DNA from: Myxococcales bacterium | GTDB taxonomy: Bacteria; Myxococcota_A; Polyangia; Nannocystales; Nannocystaceae | Reading direction: 5' to 3' | NCBI GenBank assembly: GCA_020633335.1 | Contig: JACKDU010000005.1 | Span: 434,001-498,000, forward strand | Length of the DNA: 64,000 nucleotides | Shown: positions 57,171 through 64,000 of the stretch, piece after piece | Layout of the letters: each line of letters opens with the position of its first letter | How positions within the stretch are numbered: position 1 is the stretch's first letter | The notes under the pieces: generated by a model | The model's input: only the letters and a program-made list of their open reading frames with translations | Database searches by the model: none | Told to the model about the DNA's origin: nothing | Position numbers and translations under genes: made by a program

Positions 57171-58301
57171 CTAGCCCGACTCGGCCCCGCCCGCGGAGGC
57201 GCCGGCTGCAGCCCTCGCATCGACGCCGCCGCAGCGGGCCAGCGTCGCCTCGGCGACCGGCGCCGGCAGGCTCCAAACCAGGAAGAAGTGGGCCTCCCGC
57301 AGCCAGCGCGAGGCCGGGTGGGTGTGGAGGTAGCCGGCCCCCTTGGCGGCGACCAGGGCGGCCGTCGCCGCGCGGACGACCAGCTCGTTGGCGCCGAGGC
57401 GGAGCTCGCCGGGGGCGATCCCGTGGGCCCCCGCGGCGGCCGCGAAGAGCTCGGTGCAGAGGGCGTCGTGGCGCGCGCGGAGGCCAGCGGACGCCGGCCG
57501 GAGATCGGCGCGGGTGCGGGCCTCCTCCTCGAGGTAGGCGATCACGGTCTCGGCGAGGCCGAGCGCGAGCGTGGTCGTCTGGAGGCCGCCTGTCCGCGCG
57601 CCGATGCCCTGGCGCATGATGTTGGCCGAGGGTCCGGCGAGGAGCCACTCGCGGCCGAGCTCCACGCCATCGCAGTGGAGCTCGGCGGTCGCCGATCCGG
57701 CGAGGCCGAGGAGCGGGTGATCGTCGCCGACGCGGACCCCGGCGAGCGAGGTCGGCAGGGCGACCAGGATCTGCTGGCCGTCGGCCAGGGTCGCGCCGGT
57801 GACGATCGTCTCGGCATGGCGGGCGCCCGAGACCCAGGGGGCGTAGCCGTCGAGGACGAAGCCGCCGTTCGTGCCCGGCCGGGCCCGCAGCACCGGCTGC
57901 CGGAGGTGGCGGCGGCTGGTGGTCAGGTGCGAGATACCGAGGGTCGCGAAGGACTCGCCGGAGACCAGGCCGGGGAGGAGCTGGGAGCGCGCCCAGTCGT
58001 TCTCGGAGTGGGCGATCCGCCGGCAGGCGCCGGTCCGCTGGGTGAGGATGAAGGTCGTCGTCAAGCAGGCGGCGCTGAGGCGGAGGTAGGCCCGGATCAC
58101 CGCCTCGTCGCTCCAGCCGAGGCCGCGCCACTCGGCGTCGACGAACCACCGGTAGATCCCGTAGCGCGCGCAGAGCTCGAGCTGGGCGGCGGGCCAGAGC
58201 GCCTCGACGCCGGGGCGGCTCGCCAGCGCGCGGAGGCGGTGGCAGAGCTCGGCGAGCCCGGGGTCGTCGGGGCGCTCGATCGTCGGTGGCGAGTCGTGCA
58301 C
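57171..58301 (-). CDS. Acyl-CoA dehydrogenase-like protein
   Basis: A 376-residue protein from GTG 58301. It has the acyl-CoA dehydrogenase layout: helical N-terminal domain, ATLGISHLTTSRR then GGFVLDGYAPWVSGARHA (flavin and substrate strands), VGDDHPLLGLAGSATAELHC, and a helical C-terminal domain. The catalytic Glu cannot be placed with certainty, so it may belong to the flavin-dependent monooxygenase or other branch. It lies upstream of acnA by 87 bases on the same strand. Substrate unknown. Confidence 0.75.
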   Translation of the reverse strand: MHDSPPTIERPDDPGLAELCHRLRALASRPGVEALWPAAQLELCARYGIYRWFVDAEWRGLGWSDEAVIRAYLRLSAACLTTTFILTQRTGACRRIAHSENDWARSQLLPGLVSGESFATLGISHLTTSRRHLRQPVLRARPGTNGGFVLDGYAPWVSGARHAETIVTGATLADGQQILVALPTSLAGVRVGDDHPLLGLAGSATAELHCDGVELGREWLLAGPSANIMRQGIGARTGGLQTTTLALGLAETVIAYLEEEARTRADLRPASAGLRARHDALCTELFAAAAGAHGIAPGELRLGANELVVRAATAALVAAKGAGYLHTHPASRWLREAHFFLVWSLPAPVAEATLARCGGVDARAAAGASAGGAESG

Positions 58302-58417
58302 GGTCCGCCGAGGATAGCGCAGGCGGTCGGGGGCCGCCGGGCGCCGGTGCGCGCGGCAATTTTCGCGCGAATGAGGGGGACGGAGAGCAGGGGGCGAGGG
58401 CTATCCTTGCGCCGCCG

Positions 58418-59272
58418 ATGAGCCGCACCCCGACGCTCGCGTCCCGCCTCGCCGCCCACGCGCGCGCGCGCCTGCCGGCGCCCTGGCGCGACCAGATCGA
58501 CCGCCTCCGCTACGACGACGCCGGCCACGGCTTCGACGCCCTGGGCCTCCACCCGGACACCATCGCCGTCGGCGCGCAGGCGCTCCGCTGGCTCTACGAG
58601 CGCTACTTCCGGGTGGTCTCCCACGGGATCGAGAACATCCCGGCCGCCGGTCCGGCGATCCTCGCGTCGAACCACGGCGGCGGGCTCCCCTTCGACGGGA
58701 TGATGATCTACCTCGACGTCCTCCGGAACAGCGCGCCGCCGCGGGTGGTCCGGCCGATCCTCGATCACTTCGTCCCCGGGCTCCCCTTCGTCTCGACCTT
58801 CTTCGCCCGCGTCGGCTCGATCGGCGGGAGCCGGGGCAACGTCCGCTACGCCCTCGAGCAGGGCGAGCTCCTCCTGGTCTTCCCGGAGGGGACCGAGGGG
58901 ATCGGCAAGCCGATCTGGAAGCGCTACCAGCTCCAGGAGTGGCGGGTCGGCCACGCCGAGCTGGCGATCCGCTACCGCGCGCCGGTGGTCCCGGTCGCGG
59001 TGATCGGCGCCGAGGAGCAGCTCCCGCAGATCGGTCGGATCGAGGGGGTGCACGTCCTCGGGATCCCCTACCTGCCGATCCTCGCCACGCCCTTGCCCCT
59101 GCCGGTCCGCTTTCACATCCACTACGGGGCGCCGATCGATCTGCCGGCGCTCTACACCGCCGAGGACGCCGACGATCCGGAGAAGGTCGCGGCCGCGGCC
59201 GCGCTGGTGAAGGAGGCGGTCGCCGGCCTGATCCGCCGGGGCCTCGACGAGCGCGAGGGGATCTTCCGCTGA
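58418..59272 (+). CDS. Lysophospholipid acyltransferase (LPLAT, MGAT-like)
   Basis: A 284-residue protein with the acyltransferase blocks ASNHGGGLPFDGMM (NH...D form of the catalytic motif), RVGSIGGSRGNVRYAL and VFPEGTEGIGK. The H-x6-D spacing fits the LPLAT_MGAT-like branch. It acylates a lipid at the membrane; the donor and acceptor are unknown. ATG 58418 is chosen; the frame is open upstream without family sequence. It overlaps the SDR gene by one base (TGATG). Confidence 0.87.
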   Translation: MSRTPTLASRLAAHARARLPAPWRDQIDRLRYDDAGHGFDALGLHPDTIAVGAQALRWLYERYFRVVSHGIENIPAAGPAILASNHGGGLPFDGMMIYLDVLRNSAPPRVVRPILDHFVPGLPFVSTFFARVGSIGGSRGNVRYALEQGELLLVFPEGTEGIGKPIWKRYQLQEWRVGHAELAIRYRAPVVPVAVIGAEEQLPQIGRIEGVHVLGIPYLPILATPLPLPVRFHIHYGAPIDLPALYTAEDADDPEKVAAAAALVKEAVAGLIRRGLDEREGIFR

Positions 59273-60222
59273 TGCCTGCCAAGCGCGTCCTCGTCACCGG
59301 CGCGACCACGCCCCTCGGCCTCGAGGTGATCCGCCAGCTCCTCGACGACCCGGCGATCGAGCACGTCCTCGCGGTCGGCCGCGAGCCGGCGGGGGCGCTG
59401 CCGATCGCCGCCAGCGATCGCTTCTCCTACGAGCAGGTCGATCTCCGGCGCTCGCGCGAGCGCCGCGCGCTCCTCTTCGGGGTCGTCCGCGCCCGGGGGA
59501 TCGACGCGATCCTCCACGGCGCGCTCCACCGCTCGGCCCAGCTCAGCGGCCGCAAGGTCCACGAGCTCAACGTCGAGGCGACCCGCGAGCTCCTCCACCT
59601 CGCGGAGCGCCACCCGACGATCGAGCGCTTCGTCTTCCGCTCGTCGGCGGCGGTCTACACGATCGTCGGCGACAAGCCGTCGATCATCGACGAGGAGCAC
59701 CCGCTCAACCTCACCCCGGCGGCGCCGCAGTGGATCCGCGACCGGGTCGAGGCCGATCTCACGGTCTGCACCTACATCGGCCTCTCGCGCCTGCGGATCG
59801 CCGTGCTCCGCTGCGCGGAGTGCCTGGCCCCGAAGACAGGTTCGCAGATCTACGACTACCTCCAGTCGCAGGTCTGCCTCCGGCCCCTCGGCTTCGATCC
59901 GATGCTCAACCTGATCTCGCTGGCCGACGCCGCGCGTGCGCAGGCCCTCGCGCTGCGCAGCGACGAGCAGGGGATCTTCAACATCCCGGGGGCGGACACC
60001 CTGCCGCTCTCGCGGGTGATCGCCCGCTCCGGGCGGATCGCGGTGCCGATGCCGGAGCCGCTCCTCGGGCCGCTCTACCGCCTGCGGAGCGCGACGATCG
60101 GCACCGACTTCCGCTACGACCTGAACCACTGGCGCTTCCACTTCTCGGGTGTGCTCGACGGCCGGCGGGCGGCCGCTCGCCTGGGGTACCGTCCCGAGGC
60201 GCCGCTCGTCTGGCCGTCCTGA
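59272..60222 (+). CDS. NAD-dependent epimerase/dehydratase (extended SDR)
   Basis: A 316-residue extended SDR: N-terminal nucleotide site VLVTGATTPLGLEVI, NVEATRELLHLAER, RFVFRSSAAVYTI, and a degraded active-site region in which the usual YxxxK is not evident. Members with this look act on lipids or sugars or serve as binding proteins. It is translationally coupled to the acyltransferase, pointing to a shared lipid pathway. Confidence 0.82.
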   Translation: MPAKRVLVTGATTPLGLEVIRQLLDDPAIEHVLAVGREPAGALPIAASDRFSYEQVDLRRSRERRALLFGVVRARGIDAILHGALHRSAQLSGRKVHELNVEATRELLHLAERHPTIERFVFRSSAAVYTIVGDKPSIIDEEHPLNLTPAAPQWIRDRVEADLTVCTYIGLSRLRIAVLRCAECLAPKTGSQIYDYLQSQVCLRPLGFDPMLNLISLADAARAQALALRSDEQGIFNIPGADTLPLSRVIARSGRIAVPMPEPLLGPLYRLRSATIGTDFRYDLNHWRFHFSGVLDGRRAAARLGYRPEAPLVWPS

Positions 60223-60351
60223 CGCGCCTGCCGACGTCCTCGCTGAGGGCGTCCTCGTCGGGCCCTGAGCGCATGCTCGCGGCGCCGCGGCCGCGTCGAC
60301 GAGGTGCTCGGCGGGCTTGACCGGCGTTCAGCCGCGCCGTGTAGTGGTGGG

Positions 60352-61878
60352 ATGGCCTCGTCTCACTCCTCCCTCATCCCCGCCCTCGCGTCCGCCATGG
60401 CCCTCCTCCTCGCCGCGTGCGGCGACGACGGCGCGGGGACGAGCGCCACCGCCTCCGCGTCGTCGTCGGCCTCCTCCTCCTCGAGCGGCGGCAGCGAGGG
60501 CAGCACCTCCGCCGCCGGCGAGAGCGAGGGCGACACGACGAGTGGCGGCGCCTCGACGTCGACGGGCGCCAGCACCAGCGACGGGAGCGCGACGACGACG
60601 AGCGACACCAGCGACGCGAGCGGCACCAGCGACACGAGCGACACGACCACCGGCGGCGTCGATCCGGGCGAGTCGAAGATCAAGCACGTCGTCGTCTTCA
60701 TCCAGGAGAACCACTCCTTCGACAACTACTTCGGCCGCTACTGCAAGGCCCCCGCCGGCTCGGAGCCCGCCTGCACCACCGGCCCCGAGTGCTGCGAGGC
60801 GGCCCCTGACCTCGAGCCCTCGGGCTCCGCGCCCTTCGACCTCGACGACGCCCTCAACGCGAGCCGCGATCCCGATCACACGCAGCCCTGCGAGCTCGCC
60901 GAGATCAACGGCGGCCTGATGGACGGCTTCGTCGTCGGCCCGGATTGCGCCGACCCGAAGAACTTCGCGATCGCCAACGGCCCCGAGGTCGCGGTCTACC
61001 ACCAGTGGGCGGCCAAGTACGCGATCGCCGATCGCTACTTCCAGCCGATCGTCGGCCAGAGCTCGGCCAACGACATGTACTTCGCGGTCGCCCGGAAGCA
61101 GTTCACCGACAACGAGTACAAGCCCGACTCCAACGGCCAGGGCTGCATCGCCCCGCTCACCGACACGATCACCTTCAACGGCGTCACCACCATCGGCGAC
61201 CTCCTGATCGAGGATAGCCCGACCCCGGCGCTCCGCTTCGGCCACTACGCCGAGGGCTACCAGGACATGCTCGACTCGTTCCTCTGTCCGCTGCCGCCCG
61301 CCGATTGCCCGGCCAAGATCCCCACCGGCCCCTGCGACTACGACTGCTCGGACAACCCCTTCCAGTACTACGAGCAGTGGCAGGACAACCTGACCTTCAT
61401 GCACGACTTCGCCGAGCTCGCGGACGACCTCGAGGGCGGCACCCTGCCCGCGGTCGCCTTCGTCAAGCCGGTCGGCTACCACAACGAGCACCCGGGCTAC
61501 GGGACGACGATCAGCGACGGCTCCTCCTTCGTGAAGGCCGCGGTCGACAAGATCCTGGCGTCACAGTACGCCGACGACACCCTGATCCTCGTCACCTGGG
61601 ACGAGGGGGGCGGCTTCTTCGACCACGTCTCGCCGCCGCCGGCCAACCCGATCGACGGGGCGCCCTACGGCACCCGGATCCCGCTCATCGCGATCGGCAA
61701 GTTCGCCCGCAAGAACCACGTCTCGCACGTGGTCATGGAGCACTCGTCGATCGTCAAGTTCATCGAGTTCAACTTCCTCGGGGACACCGGCCAGCTCGGC
61801 AACCGCGACACCAACGTCAACAACATCGGCTCCCTCCTCGATCCGGCCGAGACCGGGATCGTGATCCCGGAGGAGTGA
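60352..61878 (+). CDS. Phosphoesterase-family (phospholipase C/AcpA-like) lipoprotein
   Basis: A 508-residue protein with a lipobox (LLLAAC about residue 23), a Ser/Thr/Gly linker to about residue 105, and a phosphoesterase domain. Key blocks: HVVVFIQENHSFDNYFG, VGQSSANDMYF, AFVKPVGYHNEHPG, LVTWDEGGGFFDHVSPP and HSSIVKFIEFNF. They match the acid phosphatase/phospholipase C family of exported enzymes. It would hydrolyse phospholipids or phosphate esters outside the cytoplasm. ATG 60352 is chosen for the signal; a frame opens further upstream. Confidence 0.9.
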   Translation: MASSHSSLIPALASAMALLLAACGDDGAGTSATASASSSASSSSSGGSEGSTSAAGESEGDTTSGGASTSTGASTSDGSATTTSDTSDASGTSDTSDTTTGGVDPGESKIKHVVVFIQENHSFDNYFGRYCKAPAGSEPACTTGPECCEAAPDLEPSGSAPFDLDDALNASRDPDHTQPCELAEINGGLMDGFVVGPDCADPKNFAIANGPEVAVYHQWAAKYAIADRYFQPIVGQSSANDMYFAVARKQFTDNEYKPDSNGQGCIAPLTDTITFNGVTTIGDLLIEDSPTPALRFGHYAEGYQDMLDSFLCPLPPADCPAKIPTGPCDYDCSDNPFQYYEQWQDNLTFMHDFAELADDLEGGTLPAVAFVKPVGYHNEHPGYGTTISDGSSFVKAAVDKILASQYADDTLILVTWDEGGGFFDHVSPPPANPIDGAPYGTRIPLIAIGKFARKNHVSHVVMEHSSIVKFIEFNFLGDTGQLGNRDTNVNNIGSLLDPAETGIVIPEE

Positions 61879-61891
61879 GCCCCACGCGCGC

Positions 61892-61923
61892 GCGGGCGAG
61901 CGCCGCTGTCGACGCTCGCCCGC
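61892..61923. terminator. 11-bp hairpin between convergent genes
   Basis: GCGGGCGAGCG and CGCTCGCCCGC arms enclose a 10-base loop, 14 bases after the phosphoesterase stop and 27 bases before the stop of the convergent dipeptidase gene. A run of CTCG repeats follows. It is a plausible shared terminator despite lacking a T-run. Confidence 0.5.
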
Positions 61924-61949
61924 TCGCTCGCTCGCTCAATCCGCGCGGC

Positions 61950-64000
61950 TCACTGGCACTTGAGCTTGGTGCTGATCCCGGAGACCTTGCACTTGCCGGA
62001 CTTGCAGCGGTGGCCGACGCCGATCTCGCCGGCGGTCCCGCAGACCTCGCCCTTGTCGAGCTTGGCCTTGCAGGAGTTCTTCTTGAGGTCGAGGCCGCCG
62101 TCGCACCACTTGCCGGCGCCGCAGTCCGAGTCCTCCTTGCAGACGCAGGTGCCCTTGGTCCCGTCGACGCTGCTGCACTTGCCCTCGCGGCAGGCGCCGT
62201 CGACGTAGCAGGTGCCGCCCATCGCCACCGAGCTCGGGGTGTAGCAGCGGCCGAGGTTGCACTTGCCGGACTTGCACTGGTGGCCGCCGCCGACCGCCGC
62301 GCAGGCCTCGTTGTCGTTCTTGAGCGCCTTGCAGGTGTTCTTGGTCAGGTCGACGCCGGCGTCGCACCACTTGCCCGCGCCGCACTGCGCGTCCTCCTTG
62401 CACGCGCAGACCCCGTAGGCGCCGAGCGCCCCGGTGCAGTTGCCGGAGGCGCAGTCCTCGTTCTTGCGGCAGGTCGCGCCGAGGGCGAGGTTGGAGACCG
62501 GCGCCGGCTCGCTCGCCGGGGCGCTCGCCACCTTCACCGGGAAGGCGCGCTCCCACATCACGAGGTAGGCCTCGGCCGAGGAGCGGAGGCGGGTGGCGCC
62601 CGGGGTGCCGAGCTGGATCAGATCCTCGGTGAGCTCGGGGAGCCAGCCGATGTGGGCGAGGCCGTCGTAGTAGTAGTTGGTCCCGTCGATCGGCTTCACC
62701 GACGAGGCCCGCGGCGGGAGCGGGCCGGCCGGGCCGACCGGGCGGGTCGTCCGGGTCTTGGCGTCGATGATCGGCAGGGCGGCGAAGCAGCGGCGATCGT
62801 CGCCGCCGAAGCGGGGCCCGAGCTGCGAGACGCCGGTGTTGAAGTCGGTGCCGAAGGCGAAGTCGAGGCCGGAGTCGTTCGCGTACTGGACGAGCTGGGC
62901 GAAGCTCTTGGCGCTCCCCGGGCAGTCGTTGGCGACCTTGCTCTTCGGCGCGTCGTAGACGTCGACCGACGCGGTCCGGAGGCCGACGAGGACCTTGTGC
63001 TTGACGTAGTCCGGGAGGATGGACTCCATGATCAGGAACTCCTTCTCCCGCTCGAGGACGTGGGTGCCGTGGTTCTTCGCGCCCTTCGCCGGCTCCATCA
63101 GCCGCTTGAACTTGGTGTGGGAGTCGTAGAGGCCCCAGCCCTTGGGCACCCGGGCGAAGAGCGCCTTGCGGGCGCGCTCGCTCATGTGGGCGATGTCGAT
63201 CGGCATGTTCCGCTTGACCATCGCGTCGACCAGGCGGTTGCCGGCGGCGGTGAGGCCGAGCTTGTTGTAGCCCTTCGAGTCGAGCTCGAAGGGCGGCTCG
63301 CCGTCGACCAGGTTGGAGATCGCCTGGAGCGGGTTATGGATCGCCTGGAGCGCCTTCATCATGTCGCGGTGGGGCGCCGCGCCGGCGAAGATCGAGTCGG
63401 ACTCGTGGACGATCTGCATGGTCGAGAGGCCGAGCGCGCGGTAGCTGTCGAGCTGGCGCTCCCAGTCGCCGTAGTTGTTGCCGGCGCCCGAGAGCGGCTT
63501 GTCGGTCTCCATCGACACGACGACCGCGAGGTCGCCGTCGGCGATGATCTGGCGGGCGTGCCACGGCGACATCGCCACCCGGTACCAGGGATAGTCCTTC
63601 TCGAGCTGGTGGAGCGCGGCGAGCTGGCGGGTGACGTTCTCCTGATCGGAGCAGCCCCAGGCGGCCGACTCCCAGCCCTTGATCTTGCCCTTCGAGTCGC
63701 GGATCGGGACGTTGCCGTACTTGTCGAGGACCTTGAGGACCGAGCAGAGGATGTTGTTGTTGACCAGCGAGACGACCATCAGGTTGAGGTTCGAGCCCTC
63801 CTTCTTGCCGCGCTCGTGGGCCGCCTGCAGCCAGTCGATGTGGACCGCCTGGTGCGAGCGGTCGGCGTGGTGGGGCCACTCCTTCCACGAGGGCGCGCCG
63901 CCGCCACCGTAGGTGAAGGTCCCCTCGTCGGTGGTCGCCGGCGAGAAGGCCTTGAGGAGCATGTTGGCGTCGATGCCGACCGTCAGGGTCCTCAGCTGCT
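61950..64000 (-). CDS. M19 membrane dipeptidase-like protein with Cys-rich tail (N terminus beyond the window)
   Basis: The reading frame continues past the window end. The visible 683 codons begin QLRTLTVGIDANMLLKAF. The body matches the M19 renal dipeptidase fold: HIDWLQAAHERGKK, VVSMETDKPLSGAG, LTAAGNRLVDAMVKRNMPID followed by IAHMS, and FAFGTDFNTG. The last 170 residues are Cys-rich modules in a duplicated pattern (CACKEDAQCGAGKWCDAG and CVCKEDSDCGAGKWCDGG; HQCKSGKC and HRCKSGKC). It is probably exported. It could cleave dipeptides from wall or prey material; the metal residues cannot be fully checked. Confidence 0.82.
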   Translation of the reverse strand, partial: QLRTLTVGIDANMLLKAFSPATTDEGTFTYGGGGAPSWKEWPHHADRSHQAVHIDWLQAAHERGKKEGSNLNLMVVSLVNNNILCSVLKVLDKYGNVPIRDSKGKIKGWESAAWGCSDQENVTRQLAALHQLEKDYPWYRVAMSPWHARQIIADGDLAVVVSMETDKPLSGAGNNYGDWERQLDSYRALGLSTMQIVHESDSIFAGAAPHRDMMKALQAIHNPLQAISNLVDGEPPFELDSKGYNKLGLTAAGNRLVDAMVKRNMPIDIAHMSERARKALFARVPKGWGLYDSHTKFKRLMEPAKGAKNHGTHVLEREKEFLIMESILPDYVKHKVLVGLRTASVDVYDAPKSKVANDCPGSAKSFAQLVQYANDSGLDFAFGTDFNTGVSQLGPRFGGDDRRCFAALPIIDAKTRTTRPVGPAGPLPPRASSVKPIDGTNYYYDGLAHIGWLPELTEDLIQLGTPGATRLRSSAEAYLVMWERAFPVKVASAPASEPAPVSNLALGATCRKNEDCASGNCTGALGAYGVCACKEDAQCGAGKWCDAGVDLTKNTCKALKNDNEACAAVGGGHQCKSGKCNLGRCYTPSSVAMGGTCYVDGACREGKCSSVDGTKGTCVCKEDSDCGAGKWCDGGLDLKKNSCKAKLDKGEVCGTAGEIGVGHRCKSGKCKVSGISTKLKCQ

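Overview
The window is a very G+C-rich (roughly 70%), densely coded bacterial chromosome segment. It carries about 51 protein genes (two cut by the window edges), no visible rRNA, tRNA, CRISPR array or insertion sequence, and no gene-free stretch longer than about 250 bases. The gene content points to a myxobacterium, most likely of the Nannocystaceae type. The pointers are a TIGR02265/DUF2378-like protein (a family described from Myxococcus), several lipoproteins whose lipobox Cys is followed by long Ser/Thr/Gly linkers, Cys-rich repeats with a DVDCGG core, many histidine kinases, a GRAS-domain protein and frequent GTG/TTG starts. This assignment is inference from gene style, not a database match.

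Layout. 1-2448: end of a parvulin-type isomerase, a HupE/UreJ-like membrane protein and a secreted beta-propeller. 2464-6776: a small, less G+C-biased block with a class II (DxDD) terpene cyclase, a HAD phosphatase and a cytochrome P450, which together look like a minimal terpenoid pathway; a perfect palindrome lies between the cyclase and the phosphatase. 6777-10679: three-gene phosphorelay (PAS kinase, Rcp1-like regulator, receiver-kinase). 10778-18180: DUF3604 lipoprotein, DUF2235 hydrolase, DUF2378-like protein, lamin-tail lipoprotein, small membrane protein, metallophosphoesterase and an endonuclease/exonuclease/phosphatase protein. 18305-22812: ABC ATPase followed by an ABC permease fused to an M1-type zinc peptidase. 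22932-27439: response regulator and kinase, metallo-beta-lactamase hydrolase, fatty acid desaturase.

27604-32317 and 45811-47322 hold murD, mraY, murF and murE, parts of a dispersed cell-wall cluster: murF is divergent from mraY-murD, and murE lies 13.5 kb away. Between them are a bacterial GRAS-family protein coupled by a one-base overlap to a HisC-like aminotransferase, a multicopper oxidase lipoprotein, a LysR regulator divergent from a second P450 with a tandem double palindrome, a MATE-like transporter, a second metallo-beta-lactamase lipoprotein and a TY-Chap/SseB-like protein. 47319-49049 encodes a lipoprotein with two truncated-globin-like domains and a P-domain-like C terminus. 50589-53182: SPFH protein plus ribbon-helix-helix partner and a membrane histidine kinase. 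53197-64000: MazG-like protein, GFA and VOC proteins, aconitase, an acyl-CoA dehydrogenase-like protein, an acyltransferase with an SDR, a phosphoesterase lipoprotein and an M19 dipeptidase-like protein with a Cys-rich tail.

The most distinctive candidates are the terpene cyclase/HAD/P450 group, the GRAS-HisC pair, the tandem globin lipoprotein, and a family of short TGTC...GACA palindromes. Its N10 form lies upstream of both P450 genes; its N6 form is scattered, mostly between genes.
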